From: Rhizobiaceae bacterium
GTDB lineage: Bacteria; Pseudomonadota; Alphaproteobacteria; Rhizobiales; Rhizobiaceae
Assembly (NCBI GenBank): GCA_014380965.1
Contig: JACMIV010000303.1
Location: forward strand, 1-18,176
DNA length: 18,176 nt
Direction of reading: 5' to 3'
Every line of letters starts with the position of its first letter. Positions within the stretch are counted from its first letter, which is position 1. The notes under the pieces were generated by a model. It had not been told where the DNA came from. It saw only the letters and a list, made by a program, of their open reading frames with translations, and did no database searches. Position numbers and translations under genes: made by a program. Positions 1 to 8,291 of the stretch are shown here, piece by piece.

Positions 1-870
1 ACGATCATCGCGGCGGCCAGTACCGGCGGCGGCTACGACACGCTGGCGCGCACGTGCCAGATGCTGCTGCAGGACCAGGCGCTCGCCTCCAATGTCGAGG
101 TGACGAACGTGCCCGGAGCAGGCGGCACGATCGGCCTCGCGCAGCTCGTCGGCAGCGGCGGGCCGGCCTCGCTGCTGACCGCCGGTCTCGGTATGGTCGG
201 GGCCGTCATCATCAACAAGTCGCCGGTAAGCCTCGCGCAGGCGACGCCCGTGGCGCGGCTCCAGGGCGAATACCAGCCGCTGGTCGTCGCGGCGCAATCG
301 AAGATCAAGTCGCTCGACGATCTCGTGAAGGCTTATGCGGCCGAGCCGGGCGCGGTCTCCTGGGGCGGCTTCGGCCTCGGCAGCCCCGATCATCTCGTCT
401 CGGCGCAGGTGATCAAGGCGACCGGCGGCGACGTGAAGCAGATGAACTACATCGTCGTCGGCGCGGGCTCGGAAATGCTGCCGCTCGTCCTGTCGAACCA
501 GGTGACGGTCGCGACCGGCGGCTACGGCGAATTCGCCGACCTCATCGCGACCGGCAAGCTCCGCGCACTCGGCATCTCCTCGCCCGAGCGTATCCCCGGC
601 ATCGACGTACCGACCTTCAAGGAGCAGGGAGTCGACACCGAGCTCGTCAACTGGCGCGGCCTGATGGGCTCGCCGAAGATGGGCGCCGACACTGTCGCCG
701 CCCTCGACGAGGCCTTCGGCGCGATGGCCAAGAGCGAGGCGTGGAACGAGATCTGCCGCAACAAGGGCTGGCAGAACCTCTACATGCCGTCGGCCGAGTT
801 CAAGGCCTTCCTCGATGCCGAACAGACGCGCGTCGGCGGCCTCCTCAAGGAGCTCGGGCTCGCCGCCTGA
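1..870 (+). CDS. Tripartite tricarboxylate transporter substrate-binding protein, TctC/Bug family (5' end missing)
   Basis: The reading frame is open from the first base, so the signal peptide and the first strand of the protein lie outside the window; 289 codons and the TGA are present. The visible part begins with an [11 protein letters not shown] stretch, matching the glycine-rich ligand loop of Bug proteins, followed by [10 protein letters not shown] and, further on, [10 protein letters not shown] and a C-terminal FKEQGVD...NWRGLMG segment. All of these are typical of TctC. Family members bind carboxylates or related small molecules in the periplasm and deliver them to the TctAB membrane pair. 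No tctA or tctB gene follows, because the next gene is folD, so partners would have to be upstream of the window or elsewhere. The ligand cannot be deduced from sequence. The family call is secure. Confidence 0.9.
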   Translation, partial: TIIAAASTGGGYDTLARTCQMLLQDQALASNVEVTNVPGAGGTIGLAQLVGSGGPASLLTAGLGMVGAVIINKSPVSLAQATPVARLQGEYQPLVVAAQSKIKSLDDLVKAYAAEPGAVSWGGFGLGSPDHLVSAQVIKATGGDVKQMNYIVVGAGSEMLPLVLSNQVTVATGGYGEFADLIATGKLRALGISSPERIPGIDVPTFKEQGVDTELVNWRGLMGSPKMGADTVAALDEAFGAMAKSEAWNEICRNKGWQNLYMPSAEFKAFLDAEQTRVGGLLKELGLAA

Positions 871-905
871 GTTTTCGAAAAACTGTCGCGCGGCCTCTCG
901 CCCTT

Positions 906-939
906 CCCACGGACATCTTCGTATAAGCGTTCCCGTGGG
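906..939 (+). promoter_or_regulatory. Inverted repeat with a possible -10 box upstream of folD
   Basis: CCCACGG (906-912) and CCGTGGG (933-939) form a perfect 7-bp inverted repeat around a 20-nt loop. The loop contains TATAAG (922-927), a fair -10 match, which would place the start of transcription near 934 and give a short folD leader. I see no convincing -35 box at the right distance. There is no T-run, so it is not a standard terminator for the upstream gene. It may be an operator-like site or chance. Confidence 0.25.
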
Positions 940-955
940 CATGGCGGGAGGCGAC

Positions 956-1861
956 ATGAACGAAGCGATCAGGATCGACGGCAAACGGGCGGCGGCTGGC
1001 ATCATCGAAAAGGTCAAGGCTGCGGCGCAGCGACTGACGAAAGACACCGGCCTCGTGCCCGGCCTTGCCGTCGTCATCCTCGGCGAGGACCCGGCGAGCC
1101 AGGTCTATGTCGGCTCGAAGGCGAGGATGGCCGAGGAGTGCGGCTTCCACTCGGTCAAGCACGTGCTGCCGGCCGATGCTGAAGAGGACGAGCTTCTCGC
1201 GCTCGTGGCAGAGCTCAACGGCGACCCCGCGATCCACGGCATTCTCGTCCAGCTTCCGCTGCCCGCGCAGATCGACACGGCGAAGGTCATCCAGGCGATC
1301 TCGGCGGAGAAGGACGTCGACGGCTTCCACCTCGTCAATGTCGGCCTCCTCGGCACCGGCGCGATCGACCGGGCCTTCGTGCCCTGCACGCCGGCTGGCT
1401 CGATGATCCTCGTCCGGCAGGTTCTCGGCGACGATCTCTCCGGCAGGACGGCCGTCGTCGTCGGCCGCTCGAACATCGTCGGCAAGCCGATGGCGCAGCT
1501 TCTCCTTGCCGCCAACGCCACCGTCACCATCGCCCATTCGAGGACGAAGGACCTTGCCGCCGTCTGCCGGACCGCGGACATCCTCGTCGCCGCCGTCGGC
1601 CGCCCGGAAATGATCCGCGGCGATTGGGTCAAGGACGGCGCGGTCGTGATCGACGTCGGCATCAACCGCATCGAGGCGCCCGAGAAGGGGGAAGGCAAGA
1701 CCCGCCTCGTCGGTGACGTCGCCTACGACGAATGCGCAGAGCGGGCCTCGGCGATCACCCCGGTGCCGGGCGGCGTCGGGCCGATGACGATCGCGATGCT
1801 GATGGCGAACACGGTGGTGTCGGCCCATCGGGCGGCGGGGGCAGAGGCGCCAGGATTTTAG
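956..1861 (+). CDS. folD: Bifunctional methylenetetrahydrofolate dehydrogenase/methenyltetrahydrofolate cyclohydrolase FolD
   Basis: This cytosolic enzyme interconverts 5,10-methylene-, 5,10-methenyl- and 10-formyl-tetrahydrofolate using NADP, supplying one-carbon units for purine, formyl-Met and thymidylate synthesis. The product is 301 residues, slightly longer than the usual 280-300. Visible motifs are the catalytic lysine in YVGSK (K55), the substrate loop LVQLPLP, KDVDGFH, the dinucleotide-binding [16 protein letters not shown] and the C-terminal signature [14 protein letters not shown] small insertion with EAPEKGEGK lies before the last strand. The ATG at 956 is chosen because GGGAGG sits five bases upstream; an in-frame ATG at 941 lacks such a site. 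The stop codon overlaps the stop of the convergent vapC by four bases. The call is certain; regulation is unknown apart from the upstream inverted repeat. Confidence 0.97.
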   Translation: MNEAIRIDGKRAAAGIIEKVKAAAQRLTKDTGLVPGLAVVILGEDPASQVYVGSKARMAEECGFHSVKHVLPADAEEDELLALVAELNGDPAIHGILVQLPLPAQIDTAKVIQAISAEKDVDGFHLVNVGLLGTGAIDRAFVPCTPAGSMILVRQVLGDDLSGRTAVVVGRSNIVGKPMAQLLLAANATVTIAHSRTKDLAAVCRTADILVAAVGRPEMIRGDWVKDGAVVIDVGINRIEAPEKGEGKTRLVGDVAYDECAERASAITPVPGGVGPMTIAMLMANTVVSAHRAAGAEAPGF

Positions 1862-2253
1862 ATTGCGAGCAGTCGCAGATCGAAACGCTCGGCGATGGGT
1901 CGAAAATCGCGGTCGTCCTGAACGAGGGCATGTCCGTTCAGAATGCAAAACGTGGCAATGATGAGGTCCACCGTCTTTCGTATCGTGAATCCGTCGCCTC
2001 GAAGTACCCGGTAAATCCGAGCGGCTTCGACAGCGACGGGCTCAGACATCATGGGTACGACGGGAAAGGCGCGAAGAACCGTCTCGAGCTGTTTGGAGTG
2101 CCGATCGTCGCGTGCGCCCTGAAGCACCTCAAGTAAGACAAGATCGCCGGTGAGAACTTCAGACGGACGATCCAAGCTCCTGAGATATCTCACACTCTGG
2201 GTCAGGTCGTTCCGGAAGTGGTTGATCCAGACGGAGGTGTCGACGACGATCAC
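1858..2253 (-). CDS. vapC: VapC-family PIN-domain ribonuclease toxin
   Basis: This 131-residue protein is a PIN-domain toxin of the VapC type, a metal-dependent endoribonuclease that is held inactive by its VapB partner. The four acidic positions of the family are intact: D5 in VVDTSVWI, E42 in LLEVLQG, D96 in TVDLIIA and D114/D116 in the DRDF motif near the C terminus. Length and motif order are those of a complete gene, so it is probably functional. It starts inside the last codons of vapB (ATGA-type, 4-nt overlap), which is the normal translationally coupled arrangement. It ends in a 4-nt convergent overlap with folD. The RNA target (initiator tRNA, other tRNAs or rRNA) cannot be read from the sequence. 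The gene lies downstream of hrcA-grpE on the same strand. Confidence 0.93.
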   Translation of the reverse strand: MIVVDTSVWINHFRNDLTQSVRYLRSLDRPSEVLTGDLVLLEVLQGARDDRHSKQLETVLRAFPVVPMMSEPVAVEAARIYRVLRGDGFTIRKTVDLIIATFCILNGHALVQDDRDFRPIAERFDLRLLAI

Positions 2254-2462
2254 GGGCGGCCGTCAGCGTCTCGCCCCTCGCGCATGGCATCGAGGTCCCC
2301 CTCCCAACCGATGCCAGCGGTTTCGGAGATCGCGCGACGCCGGCTGTTGTCGGCGATCAGCCTGCGCAGTGCTTCCTCAACGACCGCTTTTCCCGTGTGG
2401 AAACCGGTGCTCGCAATGGCCTCCGCGAGGAGGCCGTCATCGACATCGACGGGAGAACTCAT
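2250..2462 (-). CDS. vapB: VapB-family antitoxin
   Basis: A 70-residue protein directly upstream of and overlapping vapC. The N-terminal half, with VDVDDGLLAEAIASTG followed by KAVVEEALRRLI, matches the ribbon-helix-helix DNA-binding fold of the VapB antitoxin family (the Pfam VapB_antitoxin type). The C-terminal half, with GWEGDLDAMR, is the flexible part that inserts into the toxin active site. It should dimerise, neutralise VapC and repress its own operon. The ATG at 2462 is preceded by GAGG eight bases upstream. The promoter and operator should lie in 2463-2544, between this gene and grpE. I could not pick out a clear operator palindrome there, only a short hairpin (2514-2527). Read-through from grpE is also possible. 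Confidence 0.9.
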   Translation of the reverse strand: MSSPVDVDDGLLAEAIASTGFHTGKAVVEEALRRLIADNSRRRAISETAGIGWEGDLDAMREGRDADGRP

Positions 2463-2544
2463 TCAATCAACCTCGGATCACCTTCACACATCCTGTACGA
2501 GTCTGCCACATTCCGGCTCCCAAGCCGAACTTCCGATCTTGCCC

Positions 2545-3231
2545 TCACCCCTCCGCCGGCTCGGCCGGCTTCGGCTCGGCGACCGTCTTCGGCCCGCCCT
2601 TCGACACGCCGACCATCGCGGGCCTCAGAACCCGGTCGCCGATCGAATAGCCGTCCTGAACGACCTGGACGACGGTGTTGTTCGCAAGCTCCGGGTTCGG
2701 GATCTCGAACATCGCCTGATGGAAGTTCGGGTCGAAGCGCTGGCCCTCGGGCTCGAGACGCTTGACGCCGAACTTTTCGAGGATCGCGAGCAGCCCCCGT
2801 TCTGTCAGTTCGACGCCGTCGAGGAGGGTCGTAAGGCCCGAGTCCCCACTCTCGCGTGCATCGGCGGGAACGGCGGCGATGCCGCGGCGCAAATTGTCCA
2901 TGACGGAGAGCATCTCGCGGGCAAAGCCCGTCACGGCATAGGTCCGGCCGTCCTTCAGTTCGCGCTCGGTGCGGCGTCGCAGATTCTCCATATCGGCCGC
3001 AAGGCGCAGCATGCGGTCCTTGAGATCGGCGTTCTCGGCTTCGAGCTCTGCGATTCGGTCGGCCGCGGCGCTGGCGATAAAGGCTTCGGCCTCGTCATGC
3101 GAGTAGTCGCCGCGGGCGAAGGGCGACGCCTCGCGCTCGGCGGGATCGCGTCCAACGCTCTGCGCATCGGCAGGCGCTGCCTCGACGGTCTCGTCGGTGT
3201 CGAATTCCCGCTTGGTCGTATCGCTCGTCAT
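2545..3231 (-). CDS. grpE: Nucleotide exchange factor GrpE
   Basis: GrpE is the homodimeric cochaperone that releases ADP from DnaK so that the Hsp70 cycle can continue; it acts in the cytosol and is heat-induced. The product is 228 residues. The first 60 or so are acidic and disordered. Residues about 58-105 are a long coiled-coil ([25 protein letters not shown]) leading into the ENLRRR segment. The C-terminal beta domain carries the family signature, seen here as FNPNFHQAM-like [13 protein letters not shown] and [23 protein letters not shown]. An Ala/Pro/Glu-rich tail ends the protein. The start ATG has a purine-rich AAGGACGAACGGGAC leader. It lies 142 bp downstream of hrcA on the same strand and is probably cotranscribed with it, as in Agrobacterium. 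dnaK is not in the window. Confidence 0.96.
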   Translation of the reverse strand: MTSDTTKREFDTDETVEAAPADAQSVGRDPAEREASPFARGDYSHDEAEAFIASAAADRIAELEAENADLKDRMLRLAADMENLRRRTERELKDGRTYAVTGFAREMLSVMDNLRRGIAAVPADARESGDSGLTTLLDGVELTERGLLAILEKFGVKRLEPEGQRFDPNFHQAMFEIPNPELANNTVVQVVQDGYSIGDRVLRPAMVGVSKGGPKTVAEPKPAEPAEG

Positions 3232-3373
3232 GTCCCGTTCGTCCTTCGCCCGTTTGCCGTGCCGTCGCTGCCCGCCCTCGCCCGGAGGGTGAAGCGTACC
3301 GGCACGTCCGAAACTATCTGCTGTCGCCGCGGCATATCGAATGCGCGGACCTGAAAATCAAGATCGGCGCGCG

Positions 3374-4474
3374 TCATGGCCGGCGCGCGGCGGCGCCCTG
3401 GCCGAGGAGCCGGGAGACGAGACGGGCGGTGTAGTCGACCATCGGCACGATGCGGCGGTAGTTGAGCCGCGTCGGGCCGATGACGCCGACCGCGCCGATC
3501 ACCTTCTGATCGCCGTCGCTGTAGGGCGCGACGACGAGCGAGGAGCCCGAGAGCGAGAACAGCTTGTTTTCAGAGCCGATGAAGATGCGCACGCCGTTGC
3601 CGGTCTCGGCAAGGTCCAGGAGCTCGATGATCGAACTCTTGGTCTCCAGATCGTCGAAGAGAAGGCGCAGGCGTTCGAGGTCCTCGGCCGCCGTGACGTT
3701 CTCGAGAAGGTTCGCCCGTCCGCGCACGATGAGCCTCGACGGCTGGCCGGCATCGGCACCCGACCATACTGCGAGACCCTGCTCGACCAGAGCCTGGCTC
3801 AACACATCGAGCGCCGTCGCCGTCTCATCCTTCAGCAACTGCATGCGCGCCCGCGCCTCGCCGATCGTGCGTCCGACGACATGGGCGTTGAGGAAGTTCG
3901 CCGCCTCGACGATCTGCGAGGCGGTGACGCCCGCGGGCAGGTCGATCACCCGGTTCTCCACGTCGCCGCTTTCGCCGACGAGAACCGCGAGCGCCTTCGT
4001 CGGTTCGAGGCGGATGAACTCAATGTGCTTCAGCCTTAGATCGCTCTTGGCCGTCAGCACGAGCCCTGCCCCGCGCGAAAGGCCCGAAAGGAGCTGGCTC
4101 GCCTCGGTCAGGAGCGTGTTGAACGAGCGCGCGTCGCCGGTCGCCCGTACCTTCTCCTCGATCGCGTCACGCTCGGCCGGCGGCAGGTCACCGACTTCGA
4201 GGAAAGCATCGACGAAGAAACGCAGTCCGAGTTCCGTCGGCATCCGCCCGGCGCTGATGTGCGGCGAGTAGATGAGCCCCAGCGCTTCGAGATCGCTCAT
4301 GACGTTGCGCACGGACGCGGGAGACAGCGAGGTCGTCAGAAGCTTCGACAGCGCCCGCGAGCCGACGGGCTCGCCGATGTCCAGATAGGACTCGACAATC
4401 AGCCGGAATATGTCTCGCGACCGCTCGTCAAGCGGACCGCCAAGGTCTGCGATCGGCAGCCGGAAATCATTCAT
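3374..4474 (-). CDS. hrcA: Heat-inducible transcriptional repressor HrcA
   Basis: HrcA binds CIRCE operators, usually in front of groESL and sometimes dnaK, and is kept active by GroEL. This 366-residue protein has the N-terminal winged helix (residues about 12-85: [67 protein letters not shown]). This is followed by the long inserted dimerisation domain and the GAF-like C-terminal part with [21 protein letters not shown]. The start is ambiguous: a TTG at 4477 directly precedes the ATG at 4474. AAGGAG lies 8 nt before the TTG and 11 nt before the ATG; I report the ATG. I found no CIRCE repeat (TTAGCACTC-N9-GAGTGCTAA) in its own promoter region, so it is probably not CIRCE-autoregulated. A sigma-32-type promoter lies upstream. 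Confidence 0.96.
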   Translation of the reverse strand: MNDFRLPIADLGGPLDERSRDIFRLIVESYLDIGEPVGSRALSKLLTTSLSPASVRNVMSDLEALGLIYSPHISAGRMPTELGLRFFVDAFLEVGDLPPAERDAIEEKVRATGDARSFNTLLTEASQLLSGLSRGAGLVLTAKSDLRLKHIEFIRLEPTKALAVLVGESGDVENRVIDLPAGVTASQIVEAANFLNAHVVGRTIGEARARMQLLKDETATALDVLSQALVEQGLAVWSGADAGQPSRLIVRGRANLLENVTAAEDLERLRLLFDDLETKSSIIELLDLAETGNGVRIFIGSENKLFSLSGSSLVVAPYSDGDQKVIGAVGVIGPTRLNYRRIVPMVDYTARLVSRLLGQGAAARRP

Positions 4475-4502
4475 CAAGTGCAGTACTCCTTGGCATGTCC
4501 TG

Positions 4503-4533
4503 CACTATAGGGTGTTGCCGAACGAGGACCAAG
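4503..4533 (-). promoter_or_regulatory. Candidate RpoH (sigma-32) heat-shock promoter of hrcA-grpE
   Basis: Read on the minus strand, CTTG (4533-4530) is followed after 18 bases by CCTATAGTG (4511-4503). This fits the alphaproteobacterial heat-shock consensus CTTG-N17/18-CYTATNTNNG in the CTTG box, the spacing and the CYTAT core, with mismatches in the trailing T and G. Transcription would begin about 20 nt before the hrcA start, just ahead of its AAGGAG. The position in front of a heat-shock operon supports the call. Confidence 0.6.
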
Positions 4534-4612
4534 CTTATGCTTCTCCTGCGGCTCGAAGGCACCTCGCGCGACCGATGTCGGATTTGGTGAGGCCGCCAGA
4601 ACCGGAATTCTT

Positions 4613-4640
4613 TTGCGCCCTCACCCGCTCGTGGTTAAAA
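4613..4640 (+). promoter_or_regulatory. Possible sigma-70-type promoter for the rph operon
   Basis: TTGCGC (4613-4618) and TTAAAA (4635-4640) are separated by 16 bases and would start transcription about 57 nt before rph. The match to consensus is only partial. It lies in the 229-bp divergent region between hrcA and rph, which must hold promoters for both operons. Confidence 0.3.
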
Positions 4641-4703
4641 GCCCGTGCGAACCAGAAGCCGGCGATGCGCCGCGTTCACACCTTCGATGACAGGACACTC
4701 ACC

Positions 4704-5420
4704 ATGCGGCCTTCCAAACGCGCGAACGACGAGCTGCGCGCCGTCTCGCTCGAACGCGGCGTCTCCCTCCATGCGGAGGGGTCCTGCCTCGTGAAGTTCG
4801 GCAACACGCATGTCCTTTGCCTGGCAAGCCTCGAGGAGCGCGTGCCGCCCTTCCTCAAGAACACCGGCAAGGGCTGGGTCACGGCCGAGTACGGGATGTT
4901 GCCGCGCGCCACGGGCGAGCGCATGCGGCGGGAGGCGTCGAGCGGCAAGCAGTCCGGCCGCACGCAGGAGATCCAGCGTCTCATCGGCCGCTCGATGCGC
5001 GCCATCGTCGATCTCGAAGCGCTGGGCGAGCGGCAGATCACCATCGACTGCGACGTGATACAGGCCGACGGCGGGACGCGCACGGCCGGTATCACCGGCG
5101 CGTTCGTGGCGCTCCACGACTGCCTCGCCTGGATGGAGACGCGCGGGATGATCGTGAAGTCGAAGGTCCTGAAGGACCATATCGCGGCCATTTCCTGCGG
5201 CATCTACAAGGGCGAGCCGGTGCTCGACCTCGACTATCTCGAAGACTCCGCCGCCGACACCGACGCCAATTTCGTGATGACCGGACGCGGCGGGATCGTC
5301 GAGATCCAGGGCACCGCCGAAAAAGAGCCCTTCAGCGAGGCTGAGCTTGCAAGCCTCATGGGCCTTGCCAAGGCCGGCATCGCCGATCTCGTCGAGAAGC
5401 AGCGGCAGGCGGTCGCCTGA
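4704..5420 (+). CDS. rph: Ribonuclease PH
   Basis: RNase PH is a phosphorolytic 3'-to-5' exoribonuclease that trims the 3' trailer of tRNA precursors and works as a hexamer. The predicted protein is 238 residues, the same length as the E. coli enzyme. It shows the family motifs in order: MRPSKR at the N terminus, [13 protein letters not shown], the phosphate-site arginines in [16 protein letters not shown], the catalytic region [19 protein letters not shown], and [19 protein letters not shown] with [11 protein letters not shown]. The ATG at 4704 is preferred over the in-frame ATG at 4665 because it gives the standard N terminus and has AGGA eight bases upstream. It is the first gene of a plus-strand operon and rdgB follows after 17 bp. 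It is divergent from hrcA, as in many Rhizobiales. Confidence 0.97.
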   Translation: MRPSKRANDELRAVSLERGVSLHAEGSCLVKFGNTHVLCLASLEERVPPFLKNTGKGWVTAEYGMLPRATGERMRREASSGKQSGRTQEIQRLIGRSMRAIVDLEALGERQITIDCDVIQADGGTRTAGITGAFVALHDCLAWMETRGMIVKSKVLKDHIAAISCGIYKGEPVLDLDYLEDSAADTDANFVMTGRGGIVEIQGTAEKEPFSEAELASLMGLAKAGIADLVEKQRQAVA

Positions 5421-5437
5421 GGAGCGGAGGAGGAACC

Positions 5438-6118
5438 ATGACCCGCAGGATCGACGGACGGCGGCTTCTTGTCGCCAGCCATAACAAGGGCAAGATCCGC
5501 GAGCTCGAGTTCCTTCTCGGCGGGCTCGAGATCGAGCTCGTCACCGCCGGCGAACTCGGCTTGCCGGAGCCGGATGAAACCGGAACGACCTTCGTGGAGA
5601 ATGCCCGCATCAAGGCGTTGGCCTCCGCGACGGCGGCAGGTGAGGTCGCGCTCGCCGACGATTCCGGTCTCTGCGTCGAAGCGCTCGGCGGCGAGCCGGG
5701 CGTCTACACGGCGGACTGGGCGGGACCGTCGCGCGACTGGGACATGGCGATGCGGCTCGTCGAGGAGAAGCTGCAGCAAAAGGGTGCGACCACGCCCGAC
5801 CGGCGCCGCGCGACCTTCGTCTCGCTGCTCTGCCTCGCCTGGCCTGACGGGCACACGCAGGAATATCTCGGCGAACGGGCGGGCACGCTCGTCTGGCCCG
5901 GCCGCAAGAGCGAGATCGCCTATGGCTACGATCCCGTCTTCATGCCGGAGGGCGAGACACGCACCTATGGCGAGATGAGCGCCGAGGAAAAGCATGGCTC
6001 TATCTGGACGGCGCCCGGTCCGCTCTCCCACCGGGCGCGGTCCGTCCAGGCGCTCGTCGCCGACGCCTTTCCGGAGGGCGTCCGGCCAATGCAACGTGAC
6101 GAAGGCCGCGCGCGATGA
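5438..6118 (+). CDS. rdgB: RdgB/HAM1 family non-canonical purine NTP pyrophosphatase (dITP/XTP)
   Basis: This enzyme hydrolyses dITP, dXTP and related deaminated purine nucleotides to the monophosphate plus pyrophosphate, keeping them out of DNA and RNA. Motifs seen in the 226-residue product are SHNKGKIRE (residues 14-22), TTFVENARIKA, the catalytic aspartate motif ADDSGLCVEAL (residues 73-83), GYDPVF (163-168) and SHRARS (197-202). The stretch between EEKH and SHRAR carries an insertion of about nine residues, which I recall as common in Rhizobiales versions. The segment before GYDP (SEIAY) is less standard than the usual GFG. A strong GGAGGA site precedes the ATG. The stop codon overlaps a tiny relay ORF leading into hemW. 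Confidence 0.95.
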   Translation: MTRRIDGRRLLVASHNKGKIRELEFLLGGLEIELVTAGELGLPEPDETGTTFVENARIKALASATAAGEVALADDSGLCVEALGGEPGVYTADWAGPSRDWDMAMRLVEEKLQQKGATTPDRRRATFVSLLCLAWPDGHTQEYLGERAGTLVWPGRKSEIAYGYDPVFMPEGETRTYGEMSAEEKHGSIWTAPGPLSHRARSVQALVADAFPEGVRPMQRDEGRAR

Positions 6119-6132
6119 GTGCGGCCTCATGA
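6115..6132 (+). other. Five-codon relay ORF coupling rdgB to hemW
   Basis: An ATG at 6115 overlaps the rdgB stop (ATGA, 6115-6118). It opens a frame of Met-Ser-Ala-Ala-Ser that stops with a TGA at 6130, overlapping the hemW ATG at 6129 (ATGA, 6129-6132). AAGG lies nine bases before the mini-ORF start, whereas hemW itself has no good ribosome binding site. It could pass terminating ribosomes from rdgB to hemW. It may equally be coincidence, and no peptide function is proposed. Confidence 0.35.
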
Positions 6133-7340
6133 CTGTTCTGGTGAAGCCTGCGCCCGGTGGCGGTGCCAGCATCCTGCGCGCGTTTGCGCCGGTCTCCCGC
6201 GAGCCCGGCTTCGGCGTCTACGTGCATTGGCCGTTCTGCGCGGCGAAGTGCCCCTATTGCGACTTCAACAGCCATGTTCGCCATCACGCGATCGACCAGG
6301 ACCGCTACGTCGCAGCCTTCGTGCGCGAGATCGGCGAGATGGCGAAGCGCTCGGCGGGCCAGCGTGTCACCTCGATCTTCCTCGGCGGCGGCACCCCGTC
6401 CCTGATGAGACCGGAGACGGTGGACGCCATCCTGTCGGAGATCGCTCGCCGGTGGACGGTCGACGGCGAGGCGGAAATCACGATGGAGGCCAATCCTTCA
6501 AGCGTCGAGGCGGATCGCTTTCGCGGCTATCGCGCCGCCGGCGTCAATCGCGTCTCCCTCGGCGTCCAGGCCTTGAACGACCGCGACCTCAAATTTCTCG
6601 GCCGCCTGCACAACGTCGATCAGGCGCGTCAGGCGATCGGGCTTGCGCGCGCGATCTTTCCGCGTCTGTCCTTCGACCTCATCTATGCCCGGCCCGGCCA
6701 GACAGTCGAGGCCTGGGAGGCGGAGCTTGACGAGGCGATCGATCTCGCCGCCGATCACCTGTCGCTCTACCAGTTGACGATCGAGGAGGGAACGCCCTTC
6801 CACGCGCTGCGCAAGGCCGGCAAGCTGCCCGTGCCCGACGGCGAGCTCTCCGCGGCGCTCTACGAAGCGACGCAGATTCTGACCGCGGCGCGCGGCCTTC
6901 CGGCCTACGAGATTTCCAACCACGCCGTGCCCGGCGCAGAGTCGCGGCACAATCTCACGTATTGGCGCTACGGCCCCTATGCCGGCGTCGGCCCCGGCGC
7001 ACACGGGCGGCTCATGGGGCCGGACGGGCGACACGCGATCGCGACGGAACGCCATCCCGAGACCTGGCTGAAAATGGTCGAGGACTGGGATTGTGGCATC
7101 GTCACAGACGATCTCCTCGCCCCGTCGGAAGAGGCGGACGAACTGCTCCTGATGGGCCTTCGCCTGACCGAGGGCATCGATCTTTCGCGCTGGCGCCGCC
7201 TCACCGGGCGCGACATCGACCCCGTCAGAGAGGCGGACCTCAGGGCCCACGGAATGGTCGAGCGGCTCGGGCCGGATCGCATCCGCGCGACGCCGGCCGG
7301 CATGCTCGTGCTCGACGCAGTCGTCGCCGATCTCTGCTAA
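6129..7340 (+). CDS. hemW: Radical SAM heme chaperone HemW (HemN-like)
   Basis: The 403-residue protein has the radical-SAM cluster motif CAAKCPYC (C37, C41, C44), followed by GGGTPSLM, the ITMEANPSS strand and the GVNRVSLGVQALND region that binds SAM. The C-terminal HemN-type domain contains YEISNHA and HNLTYWRYGPYAGVGPGAHG. The family was long annotated as oxygen-independent coproporphyrinogen III oxidase. The short CX3CX2C form found beside rdgB and rph is the heme-binding chaperone HemW, which hands heme to respiratory proteins. A true HemN has a different N terminus. The ATG at 6129 gives the usual N terminus shortly before YVHWPFC but has a poor ribosome binding site, so translation is probably coupled to rdgB. 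rsmI starts nine bases after the stop. Confidence 0.93.
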   Translation: MTVLVKPAPGGGASILRAFAPVSREPGFGVYVHWPFCAAKCPYCDFNSHVRHHAIDQDRYVAAFVREIGEMAKRSAGQRVTSIFLGGGTPSLMRPETVDAILSEIARRWTVDGEAEITMEANPSSVEADRFRGYRAAGVNRVSLGVQALNDRDLKFLGRLHNVDQARQAIGLARAIFPRLSFDLIYARPGQTVEAWEAELDEAIDLAADHLSLYQLTIEEGTPFHALRKAGKLPVPDGELSAALYEATQILTAARGLPAYEISNHAVPGAESRHNLTYWRYGPYAGVGPGAHGRLMGPDGRHAIATERHPETWLKMVEDWDCGIVTDDLLAPSEEADELLLMGLRLTEGIDLSRWRRLTGRDIDPVREADLRAHGMVERLGPDRIRATPAGMLVLDAVVADLC

Positions 7341-7349
7341 CCCTGAGAG

Positions 7350-8291
7350 ATGACCGACACCGACACCGACCCCAATCCCGACCACGGCGCCGACGAGCCG
7401 AGCGACGAGACCCGCGGCTTTCGCATCCGCGACCATGCTTTCGCCGGGCGTCGTCCGGAGCCCGGCCTCTATCTCGTCGCGACGCCCATCGGACATCTCG
7501 GCGACATCACGCTGCGGGCGCTCGAGATCATCGCCGGAGCCGACCGTCTTGCCTGCGAGGACACTCGGGTGACGGCGGTGCTGCTCTCGCGCTACGGGAT
7601 CAAGCGGCGGATGATCGCCTATCACGAGCACAACGCGGAAATCTCCGGCGCGGGGCTTCTTTCGGCGCTCGAGGCGGGGGAAAGCGTTGCGCTCGTCTCG
7701 GATGCCGGCACCCCGCTCGTTTCCGATCCGGGCTTCCGGCTGGTCGGTCAGGCGATCGAGCGCGGCATTCCGGTGATACCGGTTCCCGGAGCGTCCGCAG
7801 TACTCGCGGCGCTTCTCGCCTCGGGACTTCCCTCCGACGCCTTCTTCTTTGCCGGCTTCCTACCGCAGAAGAAGGGCGCCAGACGGGCGCGGCTTGAGGA
7901 AGTCTCCCGCATTCCCGGCACCCTCGTCTTCTTTGAGGCGCCGCACAGGATATCGGACAGCCTCGCCGACATGACTGCCGTCTTCGGCGACGATCGGCTC
8001 GGAGCTGTGGCGCGCGAGATCACCAAGACGTTCGAGACGATCTATCGCGGCACGCTCGCCTCTTTGTCCCGCAGCTTCGGGGAGATGGAGCGGGTGCGCG
8101 GCGAGATCGTCGTCTGCATCGCTCCGCCCGCCCCTGTCGACTCGGCCAGCACTGAGGATGCCGACGCGATCCTCACCGGGCTGCTGGCAGAGATGAAGCC
8201 GGCGAAGGCCGCGCAGGAGGCTGCCCGCCTCACCGGCCTCTCCCGTCGCGACCTTTACGCGCGTGCGCTCGAACTGAAGATGCGAACGTGA
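7350..8291 (+). CDS. rsmI: 16S rRNA (cytidine-1402-2'-O)-methyltransferase RsmI
   Basis: RsmI uses SAM to methylate the ribose of C1402 in the 30S decoding centre. The 313-residue protein carries the tetrapyrrole-methylase-fold motifs [71 protein letters not shown] and FFEAPHRI. All are diagnostic of RsmI rather than of cobalamin or siroheme methylases. An acidic extension of about 37 residues precedes the catalytic fold; it begins [10 protein letters not shown] and is encoded in part by three tandem ACCGAC hexamers. The start lacks a spaced Shine-Dalgarno and probably relies on coupling to hemW, nine bases upstream. The stop overlaps the yraN start by four bases (GTGA). Confidence 0.96.
   Translation: MTDTDTDPNPDHGADEPSDETRGFRIRDHAFAGRRPEPGLYLVATPIGHLGDITLRALEIIAGADRLACEDTRVTAVLLSRYGIKRRMIAYHEHNAEISGAGLLSALEAGESVALVSDAGTPLVSDPGFRLVGQAIERGIPVIPVPGASAVLAALLASGLPSDAFFFAGFLPQKKGARRARLEEVSRIPGTLVFFEAPHRISDSLADMTAVFGDDRLGAVAREITKTFETIYRGTLASLSRSFGEMERVRGEIVVCIAPPAPVDSASTEDADAILTGLLAEMKPAKAAQEAARLTGLSRRDLYARALELKMRT

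Noticed and set aside
871..884. Palindrome TTTTCGAAAA after the TctC-type gene as a terminator
   Set aside because: The arms have no loop and no GC-rich stem, so it cannot form a normal terminator hairpin.
845..1948. Minus-strand open frame opposite folD
   Set aside because: It is the low-complexity Arg/Asp/His-rich mirror of folD and has no domain.
2514..2527. Hairpin CGGCT-CCCA-AGCCG after grpE as a terminator
   Set aside because: The stem is only 5 bp and no T-run follows on either strand.
3285..3297. Small hairpin CCCTC/GAGGG between hrcA and grpE as an attenuator or terminator
   Set aside because: It has a 5-bp stem with no T-run in GC-rich sequence, and the hrcA-grpE pair is expected to be cotranscribed.
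4478..4703. Search for a CIRCE operator between hrcA and rph
   Set aside because: No TTAGCACTC/GAGTGCTAA arms or near match is present.
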